Shown: positions 6,764 through 14,388, counted from the stretch's first letter. The stretch is DNA of 17,725 nt from Oscillospiraceae bacterium (GCA_016297675.1 JAEDGE010000025.1:1-17725); one strand, 5' to 3'. Numbers and translations: made by a program. The notes: generated from the sequence alone by a model not told the origin.

Positions 6764-7819
6764 ATGCTACATTATACCTTTCCTTATGTGGAGGATTTCC
6801 ACTGCCTCGCCGGTGCCTGTCCAGACAGTTGCTGTAAAGGTTGGGAAGTAGTCATTGATGAACCAACTTTGCAAACTTATCGCCAATGTTCCAAACCCAT
6901 CGGCGATCGCATTCGCAATGTGCTAACAAAAAACGAAGACCAAGAATGGATATTCCAAAACCAAAAAAACGGCAACTGTCCCTTTTGGAATGCACAGAAA
7001 CTCTGTGACCTGCAATTACAAGCCGATGATGCTCTTCTTTGTGACACTTGCCGTATGTTTCCACGCATTCCACAAAATTATACGCTTTTTACAGAACATG
7101 TACTCTCACTTGCCTGTCCAGAAGCTGCCAAAAAGGTTTTAACGCAGGAAGAACCTTTTCATGCAGTGTTCTCCCATCAAGACGATTCTCCGTCAATTCC
7201 AGAAGAGGAACTTCCCTATTCACTGGACTGGATGGCATGTCTGCGGGAAACAAGGAGCATTCTCCTCCAACTGCTACAGAATCCGTCCCTTCTTCTCTCC
7301 GACGCCCTGTGTTATGGTCTGCACTATGTACAGCAGCTGCAAGATTGGATAGAAGAAAAAAAAGACGATTTTCCACAGATGCAGTCCATTGCCGCAAAAC
7401 CAGATTTCCTCTATCAGGAAGCCATTTTACATATGTACGACAATATGGAATGGATGACACCCGAATGGGCAGACTGGATGCAACAAATTCGCTTACATCC
7501 TGTTACAAAAACAGACCTGCAAGCGTTTCAAACGGTTGCTGATGAGCTGATCCCTGCCTTCCGGAACTTCTGCTCCTATTACCTATACTTATACTGGCTG
7601 CAAGCAATTGAGCACGGTAACGTCCTGCTGCAATATCAAAAATTACTCGCTGCACTGTATGAAATTACAGTCATATCTGCATGGAAATTACGGGAAACTG
7701 GCTCTTATGCTTTGTCCGACTGCATTCAAATCGTACAGCTTTATGCAAAAGAAGTGATGCACGATGCTGAAAACGTGGAAAAGATGGAAATTATTTTGGA
7801 TAAAAATGGAAATCAATAA
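6764..7819 (+). CDS. FliB-like lysine-N-methylase family protein (cysteine-rich)
   Basis: The 351-aa protein has the cysteine pattern of the FliB family, named for Salmonella flagellin lysine N-methylase. Cys14, Cys19, Cys23 and Cys24 (CLAGACPDSCCKGW) are followed by CPF at Cys72, LC at Cys81, LCDTCRMFPR at Cys93 and Cys96, and ACPEA at Cys118. These cysteines probably bind an iron-sulfur cluster or other metal in the N-terminal 125 residues. The remainder is helical without a recognised motif. Many non-flagellated Firmicutes carry such proteins, and no flagellar gene is near, so methylation of flagellin is not implied; the true substrate is unknown. The ATG at 6764 follows AAAGGAG by 11 nt. 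It is the only gene between its leader and the LacI regulator's promoter. Confidence 0.85.
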   Translation: MLHYTFPYVEDFHCLAGACPDSCCKGWEVVIDEPTLQTYRQCSKPIGDRIRNVLTKNEDQEWIFQNQKNGNCPFWNAQKLCDLQLQADDALLCDTCRMFPRIPQNYTLFTEHVLSLACPEAAKKVLTQEEPFHAVFSHQDDSPSIPEEELPYSLDWMACLRETRSILLQLLQNPSLLLSDALCYGLHYVQQLQDWIEEKKDDFPQMQSIAAKPDFLYQEAILHMYDNMEWMTPEWADWMQQIRLHPVTKTDLQAFQTVADELIPAFRNFCSYYLYLYWLQAIEHGNVLLQYQKLLAALYEITVISAWKLRETGSYALSDCIQIVQLYAKEVMHDAENVEKMEIILDKNGNQ

Positions 7820-7832
7820 CATAAAATTAATT

Positions 7833-7848
7833 ATGAAAACGATTTCAT
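7833..7848. promoter_or_regulatory. LacI/CcpA-type operator upstream of the regulator gene
   Basis: ATGAAAACGATTTCAT has 6-bp inverted arms (ATGAAA/TTTCAT) around a central CG. It fits every position of the CcpA cre consensus as I recall it (WTGNNARCGNWWWCAW). LacI-family regulators in general bind such CG-centred palindromes. It lies 24 bp upstream of the -35 of the regulator gene, and a copy of its core recurs before the fructokinase gene, which favours the local LacI protein as the binder. Confidence 0.6.
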
Positions 7849-7872
7849 ATAGATTTTTTTTTGATAGGATTC

Positions 7873-7902
7873 TTTACAGGTTGATTCGTTTCATGCTATA
7901 AT
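7873..7902 (+). promoter_or_regulatory. Promoter of the LacI-family regulator gene
   Basis: TTTACA (7873-7878) and TATAAT (7897-7902) are separated by 18 bp. A second overlapping TATAAT begins at 7902. The leader would be about 70 nt. Confidence 0.65.
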
Positions 7903-7978
7903 ATAATGTGTATAAATTGCAGTCTCCAGAACCGTATAGACAACGTTTTTAAAAAATGGAAATGAATGGAGGATGGAC

Positions 7979-8965
7979 GTGACAATCAATACCATTGCTA
8001 AAATGGCAGGCGTTTCCCCTGCTACTGTTTCACGTTATTTAAATCAGGGGTATGTCAGCGAGGAAAAAAAGGAACGCATTCGCATTGTAATTGAACAAAC
8101 TGGCTACACACCAAGTCCCTCTGCACAGATGCTCCGAACCGGAAAAAATCATTTAATTGGCGTAATTGTTCCCCGTATTAACTCCGAACCAGTTGCAGAA
8201 ATGGTGGAAGGAATCACCAGAATTATGACACAATCCGGATATCAGATTTTACTTGCAAATACTGGTAATCAAGTTGAAAAAGAACTGGAATTTTTAAAGA
8301 TTTTTCGGAACAATAATGTAGATGGTGTCATTTTTATGGGAACACTGATGTCTAAACGACATTTGACGTTAATGCGTTCTTATCAAAAACCAATTGTGTT
8401 ACTGGCACAGCAAGAAGAAGTCGTTCCGAGCGTTTACTTTGATGACTATCAGGCTGCCTATCTGGCAACCGAAATTTTACTGAAGCGAAATTGCCACGAA
8501 ATCGCCTACATTGGTGTGACCTTGAAAGACCGTGCTGTTGGTAGAAATCGGCGGATTGGCTTTACTGATGCTATGACACAATATCACTATACTCCGGACG
8601 AATCTCGCATGGTGGAAACGCAATTCGATATGGAGGACGGCTATGAGGCAGCTCGGGTTCTACTGGAACGTGGCGTCTCTTTCGATGGAATCTTTTGTGC
8701 AACTGCTGAAATCGCATTCGGTGTCATGAGTTGTCTCCGGCAGAATCATATTATTGTGCCAGATCAAGTAAAAGTTTCTGCTGTTGGCAATAATAGTTTA
8801 GCAAAACTCTATGATCCGCCGCTGACAACCGTCTCTCTTTCTCATCGTACAGGCGGTTCGGAAGCTGCTGCCATGCTTTTAGACTTGATTCAAGAACAAG
8901 AGTCAACCATTCGCAGCGAAAAAATGATCTGCTGCCTGCATGAAAGAAAAAGTACGCTCCCGTGA
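7979..8965 (+). CDS. LacI-family transcriptional regulator
   Basis: This is a DNA-binding repressor with a sugar-binding core. The N-terminal helix-turn-helix and hinge (TINTIAKMAGVSPATVSRYLN) are typical of LacI/ScrR proteins, and residues from about 58 to the end form the periplasmic-binding-protein-like effector domain. I choose the GTG at 7979 (328 aa) rather than the in-frame ATG at 7973. The ribosome site GGAGG (7968-7972) touches that ATG directly but is 6 nt from the GTG, and family members begin two residues before the TI motif. The next gene on the strand encodes a fructokinase, and operator-like palindromes flank both genes, so a sucrose/fructose-type repressor controlling itself and that kinase is likely. 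The effector is not visible from sequence. Confidence 0.93.
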   Translation: MTINTIAKMAGVSPATVSRYLNQGYVSEEKKERIRIVIEQTGYTPSPSAQMLRTGKNHLIGVIVPRINSEPVAEMVEGITRIMTQSGYQILLANTGNQVEKELEFLKIFRNNNVDGVIFMGTLMSKRHLTLMRSYQKPIVLLAQQEEVVPSVYFDDYQAAYLATEILLKRNCHEIAYIGVTLKDRAVGRNRRIGFTDAMTQYHYTPDESRMVETQFDMEDGYEAARVLLERGVSFDGIFCATAEIAFGVMSCLRQNHIIVPDQVKVSAVGNNSLAKLYDPPLTTVSLSHRTGGSEAAAMLLDLIQEQESTIRSEKMICCLHERKSTLP

Positions 8966-8976
8966 AACACGTTTCA
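8963..8976. promoter_or_regulatory. Operator-like palindrome at the regulator's stop codon
   Basis: TGAAAC and GTTTCA are perfect inverted arms around a 2-bp centre, starting in the TGA stop codon. The half-sites TGAAA/TTTCA with a 4-bp gap match the site at 7833-7848, although the CG lies off centre. It could be an auxiliary operator for looping to the site at 9071-9084. Confidence 0.35.
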
Positions 8977-9003
8977 TATTTTTTGTAAAAGGAAAATAAA
9001 AAC

Positions 9004-9027
9004 GATTTTTCACATTTGTGAAAAATC
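9004..9027. repeat. 10-bp perfect inverted repeat between regulator and fructokinase genes
   Basis: GATTTTTCAC (9004-9013) and GTGAAAAATC (9018-9027) form a perfect stem with a 4-nt loop. The left edge overlaps a third copy of the AAAACGATTT core (8999-9008). It lacks an immediate T-run, so it may be a weak transcription stop for the regulator gene or part of the operator region. Confidence 0.5.
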
Positions 9028-9031
9028 CACC

Positions 9032-9060
9032 TTTCTTTTATGCAGAAAATATGGTATAAT
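9032..9060 (+). promoter_or_regulatory. Promoter of the fructokinase gene
   Basis: A perfect TATAAT lies at 9055-9060, preceded by ATGG. The -35 region at 17 bp (TTTCTT, 9032-9037) is poor. Transcription would begin near 9067, immediately before the operator at 9071-9084. Confidence 0.55.
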
Positions 9061-9070
9061 AACATCATAA

Positions 9071-9084
9071 AGAAAACGATTTCA
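9071..9084. promoter_or_regulatory. Operator overlapping the fructokinase transcription start
   Basis: AGAAAACGATTTCA shares 13 of 14 bases with the site upstream of the regulator gene (TGAAAACGATTTCA). Its place just downstream of the -10 box is where a repressor would block initiation. It matches the recalled CcpA consensus at 14 of 16 positions, slightly worse than the first site. Confidence 0.6.
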
Positions 9085-9165
9085 CACTCTTTTGATGCGG
9101 CAGCTTCCACACAATGGAAAATTTTATGTCGCACCATTACAATTGAAAAGGAGCGTTTATTCACA

Positions 9166-10152
9166 ATGTATGATGTAACAGCAATTGGAGAAGCCTTAAT
9201 TGATTTCATCCCAGCACAGCGTGACTGTGCATTGAAGGAAGTCGAAAGTTTTACCAGAGTTTGCGGCGGTGCACCGGCAAATGTTGCAGCAGTTGTCGCA
9301 AAGCTACAAGGCAACGCCCGCCTTCTGACACAGGTTGGAAATGATGCATTCGGGGACTATATTGTTGATATTTTGCAGAACTGCGGTGTGAAAACTGAAG
9401 GTATCTGCCGTACAGACGCTGCCAACACTGCACTGGCGTTTGTTTCTTTGAAGGCTGACGGCAATCGGGATTTTTCCTTCTATCGAAAACCCAGTGCAGA
9501 CTTGCTGCTTCAACCGGAACAGATTCAGCCGGTATGGCTGGAAGAAACGGGAATCCTGCATTTCTGTTCCGTTTCTCTGGTAGAATCCCCCATGAAAGAA
9601 ACCCACAAAGCAGTGTTGCAAATGGCAAAAAAACATGGGGCTATCATCAGCTTTGATCCAAATATCCGCCTGCCGCTGTGGAATTCTGCGGAAGCTTGTC
9701 AGGAAACGGTACGAGAATTTCTCCCCTATGCTGATCTGATCAAGCTTTCTGATGAAGAATGTTTCTTCGTCACCGGAAAACATGCTATTTTGGATGCAGC
9801 AGACTGGCTCTTTGATCAGGGTTGTAAAATGTTGCTCTATTCGATGGGCAAAGAAGGGGCAATGATTTTAACCCCTCACACCACTTGCCATGTAGAAAAT
9901 CCGGAAGTACGAGTAAAAGATACCACTGGTGCCGGAGATGCCATCATTGGATCTTATCTGTACTGCCTTGCAAAAAATAATATTTCTGCCGCTCAGCTGG
10001 CATCCTGTAAACTGGAAGAAATTCGGGAATGGCTGACATTTGCTATTTATTATGCAAATTATAGCATTACAAAGAGTGGTGCTATCGCCTCCTATCCGGA
10101 TTATACGACCTTCTTGGAATGGATGCAGGAAAAGAGAAAGAAAGTACATTGA
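9166..10152 (+). CDS. scrK: PfkB-family fructokinase
   Basis: This cytoplasmic sugar kinase likely converts fructose to fructose 6-phosphate with ATP. The 328-aa length is normal for ScrK-type fructokinases. The first PfkB signature region contains GGAPANVA (34-41), and the second is DTTGAGDA (252-259), with Asp258 as catalytic base and the GAG forming the anion hole. The ATG at 9166 is chosen because AAAAGGAG (9146-9153) precedes it by 12 nt and MYDVTAIGEALID is the usual start. A LacI-type gene upstream and matching operators suggest sugar-responsive repression. No sucrose hydrolase or fructose permease is present in the window, so free fructose may come from elsewhere. Other PfkB substrates cannot be excluded. 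It overlaps the next gene. Confidence 0.92.
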   Translation: MYDVTAIGEALIDFIPAQRDCALKEVESFTRVCGGAPANVAAVVAKLQGNARLLTQVGNDAFGDYIVDILQNCGVKTEGICRTDAANTALAFVSLKADGNRDFSFYRKPSADLLLQPEQIQPVWLEETGILHFCSVSLVESPMKETHKAVLQMAKKHGAIISFDPNIRLPLWNSAEACQETVREFLPYADLIKLSDEECFFVTGKHAILDAADWLFDQGCKMLLYSMGKEGAMILTPHTTCHVENPEVRVKDTTGAGDAIIGSYLYCLAKNNISAAQLASCKLEEIREWLTFAIYYANYSITKSGAIASYPDYTTFLEWMQEKRKKVH

Positions 10153-11162
10153 GCGCCTTTTTCCAACGAATTCCATGGCTAAAAATCGGAAAAATGACAG
10201 TAGGAGCAGTATTTGCCATGTGGTTTGCCGGTCTGCTGCACTTGGAGTATGCGGCTTCGGCTGGTGTCATTGCATTTTTGACCATTCAGGACACCCGACG
10301 AGAAACCAGCAGCAGTGCTCTGCGACGTGGACTGGCATTCTGCATGATGACGGTACTCTGTCTGCCGATTTTTGCTCTGTTTGGAAATGCCCCTTGGGCA
10401 TTCGGCATCTTCTTTGCTATTTTCTTGCTGATTTGTTTTGCTTTGCATATGCAGGATTCCATTGCTGTCAATACGGTGCTGGCAACGCATTACATGGCAG
10501 CCGGCGGTGTATCCCTTGCCATGCTGAAAAATGAAGCCGGTCTATTGTGCGTTGGCGTTGGTCTGGGCATCTTACTCAACTGTTTTATGCCGGATAACCT
10601 GCGAAAAATCCGAGCAAAGCAAGCAGAACTGGACAACGAAATGCGGCAGATCCTACAACGGATGGCAGTCCATGTGCTAAAAACAGAACATCCACATTAT
10701 GACGGGAGCTGCTTTACAAAAACCGACCAGCTCTTAACAGAAATGGAACAGGAAACACGCATCTTCATACACAATCACTACTTGGAAAACGATTTATATT
10801 TTATGCGTTACTTGATTATGCGGCGGGAACAATGTGATATTTTACATACCATCTACCGGCAAATCTGCAAGTTGACACTGATTCCAGAACAAGCAAAACC
10901 ACTTTCGGATTATCTGCAAACCGTAAGCGACCAGTATCATGAAGAGAATGATGCAGTCGCACTGCTTGCGGAACTGGAGGATTTACAGGAACAGTACCGA
11001 CATCAAAAATTGCCGGAAACTCGCAGCCAATTTGAAAATCGTGCGATTCTATATGCCATTCTCTCAGATTTACGTACACTGTTGCAAATCAAGCAAACCT
11101 TTTATCAAACATTACCGAAAAAAGGACGAGATTCTTCGTCTTTTTATAAAAATAATTCTTGA
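10119..11162 (+). CDS. Half-size FUSC / aromatic acid exporter family membrane protein
   Basis: The 347-aa protein has about six hydrophobic segments in residues 25-157, then a charged, helical cytoplasmic part (160-347). This layout fits the Firmicutes aromatic-acid-exporter/FUSC-like group, whose substrates are mostly unknown. The listed ATG (MDAGKEKE) overlaps the fructokinase gene by 34 nt and has no good ribosome site. A TTG at 10149-10151, overlapping the fructokinase TGA as TTGA, is a plausible alternative start that would remove the first ten residues. Either way the two genes are translationally linked, though no functional link is evident. The end of the reading frame contains a terminator-like hairpin (11120-11145) before its stop codon. 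Confidence 0.8.
   Translation: MDAGKEKESTLSAFFQRIPWLKIGKMTVGAVFAMWFAGLLHLEYAASAGVIAFLTIQDTRRETSSSALRRGLAFCMMTVLCLPIFALFGNAPWAFGIFFAIFLLICFALHMQDSIAVNTVLATHYMAAGGVSLAMLKNEAGLLCVGVGLGILLNCFMPDNLRKIRAKQAELDNEMRQILQRMAVHVLKTEHPHYDGSCFTKTDQLLTEMEQETRIFIHNHYLENDLYFMRYLIMRREQCDILHTIYRQICKLTLIPEQAKPLSDYLQTVSDQYHEENDAVALLAELEDLQEQYRHQKLPETRSQFENRAILYAILSDLRTLLQIKQTFYQTLPKKGRDSSSFYKNNS
11120..11145 (+). terminator. Terminator-like hairpin inside the end of the exporter gene
   Basis: AAAAGGACGA (11120-11129) and TCGTCTTTTT (11136-11145) pair over 10 bp with one G-U, around a 6-nt loop. The T-run is partly in the stem, so it could act in either direction. It lies 15 nt before the stop codon of the exporter gene and 40 nt before galE. 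Confidence 0.5.
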
Positions 11163-11185
11163 CAAAATGGAAAGGATGAAAAAAT

Positions 11186-12178
11186 ATGCGTATTTTAGTA
11201 TTCGGCGGTGCCGGTTACATTGGTTCTCATACAGCACTGGAATTGATCCGTGCTGGTGAAGAGGTTGTTGTTGCAGATAACCTGCTGACTGGATTTCGTG
11301 CTGCTGTACCAGAGGGTGCAACATTCTATCAGGGTGATATTCGGGATCGTGCATTTTTGGATGACCTGTTCACAAAAGAAAAAATTGATGCAGTCATTCA
11401 CTTTGCTGCCTGCTCGCTGGTCGGCGAAAGTGTCAACCTGCCGCTGAAATATTATGATAACAACCTGTGCGGTACAAAAGTATTGCTGGAAGCCATGGTA
11501 GCACATGATGTCAAGCAGATTGTTTTCTCTTCCACCGCAGCAACCTATGGAGAACCAGAACATATTCCGATTCTGGAAACAGACCGCACCTGTCCGACCA
11601 ATCCTTACGGCGAAACCAAATTGGCAATGGAAAAAATGTTCTACTGGACTGCAAAAGCACACGGTTTGCGTTATGTTTCCTTGCGGTACTTCAATGCCTG
11701 CGGTGCAGATCAGACGGGTACCATCGGTGAAGCACACAATCCAGAAAGTCACCTGATTCCATTGATTTTGCAAGTGCCGAACGGTAAACGGGAAGCCATT
11801 TCCATCTTTGGCACAGACTATGACACACCAGATGGCACTTGTATCCGAGATTACATTCATGTTACAGATTTGGCACAAGCACATATTCTGGCTGTTCATT
11901 ACCTGCAAAACGGTGGAGAAAGCAATATTTTCAACCTCGGAAACGGCATTGGATACTCTGTAAGAGAAGTAATTGAGACAGCAAGAGCCGTAACGGGTCA
12001 TCCGATTCCGGCAATTGAATCGCCAAGAAGAGCTGGTGACCCAGCAAGATTGGTTGCATCCAGCCAAAAAGCAAAAGATGTACTCGGCTGGGATCCACAA
12101 CATGCAAGTCTGGAAGAAATCATCAGCGATGCTTGGAGATGGCACAAAAATCATCCGAACGGCTACGCAGAAGCATAA
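11186..12178 (+). CDS. galE: UDP-glucose 4-epimerase
   Basis: This enzyme interconverts UDP-glucose and UDP-galactose for the Leloir pathway and for surface polysaccharide synthesis. The 330-aa protein is an extended short-chain dehydrogenase. NAD binding is shown by GGAGYIGSH (7-15), and the catalytic set by Ser115-Ser116-Thr117 and Tyr141-x3-Lys145 (YGETK). RYFNACGAD and the late RAGDPARLVAS segment are typical of GalE. The start has AAAGGA (11171-11176) about 9 nt upstream. Only 23 nt separate it from the previous stop codon; a TTGACA there lacks a usable -10, so it may depend on readthrough from the fructokinase promoter. A strong terminator follows. Confidence 0.96.
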   Translation: MRILVFGGAGYIGSHTALELIRAGEEVVVADNLLTGFRAAVPEGATFYQGDIRDRAFLDDLFTKEKIDAVIHFAACSLVGESVNLPLKYYDNNLCGTKVLLEAMVAHDVKQIVFSSTAATYGEPEHIPILETDRTCPTNPYGETKLAMEKMFYWTAKAHGLRYVSLRYFNACGADQTGTIGEAHNPESHLIPLILQVPNGKREAISIFGTDYDTPDGTCIRDYIHVTDLAQAHILAVHYLQNGGESNIFNLGNGIGYSVREVIETARAVTGHPIPAIESPRRAGDPARLVASSQKAKDVLGWDPQHASLEEIISDAWRWHKNHPNGYAEA

Positions 12179-12213
12179 AAATATCAATTTCAGCTCCATT
12201 TTAGGTTGTTTTC

Positions 12214-12282
12214 AGATTGATTCAATCTTTCTGTTTTTTGTTTATTTTTACAAGCTGCACGACAAAAATCGTGCAGCTTTTT
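12214..12282 (+). terminator. Terminator region after galE
   Basis: The main terminator is a perfect 11-bp stem, AAGCTGCACGA (12252-12262) with TCGTGCAGCTT (12269-12279), 6-nt loop, and T-run to 12282. A weaker 6-bp stem (AGATTG/CAATCT, 12214-12228) with a downstream T-rich stretch precedes it, giving a possible tandem stop. Confidence 0.9.
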
Positions 12283-12320
12283 ATGTGTTTTGACCAGAAA
12301 CAAAAAGAGAATTTCAAAAC

Positions 12321-12348
12321 TTAACATTTATTTTACGTTCACTTTACA
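12321..12348 (+). promoter_or_regulatory. Candidate Pho box (three direct repeats)
   Basis: TTAACA (12321-12326), TTTACG (12332-12337) and TTTACA (12343-12348) repeat at exact 11-bp spacing with 5-bp gaps. This is the arrangement recalled for PhoP boxes of Bacillus (TTAACA-like hexamers, about 11-bp period). It lies directly before the -10 of a phosphate transporter gene, which supports control by phosphate starvation. Binding by a PhoP-type regulator is an inference. Confidence 0.6.
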
Positions 12349-12374
12349 AAAAAAGACGCTTTTTTTCGTATAAT
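12343..12374 (+). promoter_or_regulatory. Promoter of the Na/Pi cotransporter gene
   Basis: A perfect TATAAT lies at 12369-12374. The nearest -35-like element, TTTACA (12343-12348), is 20 bp away, too far for strong unaided use, as expected of an activator-dependent promoter. The spacer carries a perfect AAAAAAAG/CTTTTTTT inverted repeat (12348-12366). A second hairpin (TCGTCT/AGACGA, 12393-12416) lies in the leader. Confidence 0.6.
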
Positions 12375-12445
12375 GAAAGGGATAGCATAAAATCGTCTTT
12401 TTTTGAAAAATAGACGAAAATTTGTAAATAGGATGTGCTTTGCAG

Positions 12446-14251
12446 ATGGATATTTTTTCTTTTCTCACCTTGTTTGGCGGTCTGGCATTCTTCTTGTACG
12501 GCATGAACGTCATGTCCTCCGGCTTGGAAAAGCTGGCAGGCGGTAAGTTGGAAGTGATTCTGCAAAAAATTACTTCAAACAAATGGAAAAGTCTACTATT
12601 TGGCATCGGTATTACTGCCGCTGTACAATCTTCCTCGGCTGTGACCGTCATGCTGGTTGGTCTTGTCAACTCCGGTATCATGCAGCTCGGACAAACCATC
12701 GGCATTTTGATGGGTTCCAATGTCGGTACCACATTAACCGTCTGGCTATTGGCATTGTCTGGAATTGATGGTGAAAGTGTTTTCCTGAAATTGCTAAAAC
12801 CGGAATCCTTCTCCCCAATACTGGCACTCATTGGCATTATCATGATTATGACAGCAAAGCACAATAAAACAAAAGACATCGGAAGAATTTTAATTGGTTT
12901 CTCTGTGTTGTTCACTGGTATGATTATGATGGGAGATTCAGTGGAACCATTAAAAGATTCTCCAGCCTTTTCTCAGATTCTGACAGCTTTCAATAACCCC
13001 ATTATCGGTGTGCTGGCAGGTGCAATTATTACTGCTGTCATTCAAAGTTCTGCCGCTTCCATTGGTATTTTGCAGTCTCTCTCTATTACTGGTCACATTA
13101 CCTATGGTATGGCGATTCCGATTATCATGGGACAAAATATTGGTACTTGTGTCACTGCAGTCATTTCCAGTATTGGTGTCAATCGCAGTGCAAGACGAGT
13201 TGCTATTATTCACATTGCTTTTAACTGCATCGGCACACTCATTTTATTGCCGATCCTATACCTTGTCAATGCATTTGTTGATTTTGCCTTTATGGAATGG
13301 ACCATCAGTTATGCTGGCATTGCAGTGGTACACACCATTTTCAATGTAGTTGTTACATTCCTGCTGCTCCCCTTCTCCAAACTCCTCGAAAAACTGGCAT
13401 ACTTTGTAATTCAGAGAGTCCCAGAAGAAGAATCTGAAAAGGAACAACTGGCATTGCCAGACGAAATTCTGTTGAATACACCAGCAGTTGCCATTGAAGC
13501 CTGTCGCTCCGCAGTCAATGACATGGCACGTCTTGCAGAAGACACCATTTTAAAGGCACTTAGTTTACAAGATGAATATTCAGAAACCATTGTTCATGCA
13601 GTGAAAAAACAAGAAAAAATGCTGGATCAATATGAGGACAAGCTAAACGCCTATTTGGTGCGAATTTCCAAGCACAGTATCGCTTCTTCGGACAACCGTA
13701 CTGTTTCTAAAATGCTGCATGGTATCGGAAACTTTGAACGAATCGGCGATCATGCACTGAATGTTGTACAATCCGCACAGGAAATGCATGATAAAGAAAT
13801 TGCTTTTTCTGATGAAGCAAAGGCTGAATTGCAAGTCATGCGTTCTGCATTAACAGAAACTGTCAAACTGGCATTTGATGCGTTCTGTCAGGATAGTCTG
13901 GATTTGGCTCATCAGGTAGAACCAATGGAAGAAGTCGTGGATACCTTCAATTCCAGAATGAAAAAGCAGCATATCCAACGTTTGCAAAATGCAGCATGTA
14001 CAGTAGAGCTTGGCTATATCTTCCAAGACCTGCTGACGAACTTTGAACGAATTTCTGACCATTGTTCTAATATTGCCGGCTGTTTGATTGAAATCGAAGA
14101 AAATCGAGATATGCATGAATACTTGCACGATCTTAAAAAGACGGATGAAACCTTCCAAGAGCAGTACCATGCAAATTTGGAGCGATATATGTCAGAATTA
14201 GAACAGCGTTTAGAAAAAAACAAACAGATGACAGCAGCTGCAAAAAAGTAA
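12446..14251 (+). CDS. Na+/phosphate cotransporter family protein with PhoU-like C-terminus
   Basis: This membrane protein likely moves inorganic phosphate with sodium. The 601 residues begin with MDIFSFLTLFGGLAFFLYGM, the usual start for the family. Two inverted Na/Pi repeats are marked by QSSSAVTV (61-68) and QSSAASIG (200-207), each followed by a G-rich segment (GSNVGTT at 90-96, GQNIGTC at 229-235). Residues about 345-560 are a long helical region with the repeated GNFERIGDHA and NFERISDHC motifs of PhoU domains. I choose ATG 12446; a TTG two codons earlier (12440) is better spaced from AGGA (12430-12433) and cannot be excluded. The promoter carries a candidate Pho box, and a terminator follows, so it is a single-gene unit. 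Confidence 0.95.
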   Translation: MDIFSFLTLFGGLAFFLYGMNVMSSGLEKLAGGKLEVILQKITSNKWKSLLFGIGITAAVQSSSAVTVMLVGLVNSGIMQLGQTIGILMGSNVGTTLTVWLLALSGIDGESVFLKLLKPESFSPILALIGIIMIMTAKHNKTKDIGRILIGFSVLFTGMIMMGDSVEPLKDSPAFSQILTAFNNPIIGVLAGAIITAVIQSSAASIGILQSLSITGHITYGMAIPIIMGQNIGTCVTAVISSIGVNRSARRVAIIHIAFNCIGTLILLPILYLVNAFVDFAFMEWTISYAGIAVVHTIFNVVVTFLLLPFSKLLEKLAYFVIQRVPEEESEKEQLALPDEILLNTPAVAIEACRSAVNDMARLAEDTILKALSLQDEYSETIVHAVKKQEKMLDQYEDKLNAYLVRISKHSIASSDNRTVSKMLHGIGNFERIGDHALNVVQSAQEMHDKEIAFSDEAKAELQVMRSALTETVKLAFDAFCQDSLDLAHQVEPMEEVVDTFNSRMKKQHIQRLQNAACTVELGYIFQDLLTNFERISDHCSNIAGCLIEIEENRDMHEYLHDLKKTDETFQEQYHANLERYMSELEQRLEKNKQMTAAAKK

Positions 14252-14273
14252 AAAATCTATCTGTAACAATCCT

Positions 14274-14302
14274 CGGCGGAACAACATCGTTCCGCCGTTT
14301 TT
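14274..14302 (+). terminator. Intrinsic terminator after the Na/Pi gene
   Basis: CGGCGGAAC (14274-14282) and GTTCCGCCG (14289-14297) form a perfect 9-bp GC-rich stem with a 6-nt loop and a TTTTT tail. Confidence 0.92.
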
Positions 14303-14388
14303 ATGTGGTAAAATCGCATTCTGTATAAAAAAACTATACCATTTTCACAGAAAAAATAAAGAAGAATTGTAAAACTTTCAAGAGGGTC

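Noticed and set aside
8751..9314. Minus-strand 187-codon frame across the regulator-fructokinase gap
   Set aside because: It covers promoter, operator and parts of two confident plus-strand genes, and has no family motif.
10786..10795. Another AAAACGATTT core, as an operator
   Set aside because: It lies deep inside the exporter gene without the flanking TTTCA arm, so it is best explained as coding sequence.
11159..11164. TTGACA as the -35 of a galE promoter
   Set aside because: A -10 at normal spacing would fall on the galE start codon and the bases there (AAATAT) do not fit well.
11195..12199. A 334-codon open frame antisense to galE
   Set aside because: galE on the other strand is fully recognisable; the antisense frame is Cys/Phe-rich, has no ribosome site and reflects codon bias of the real gene.
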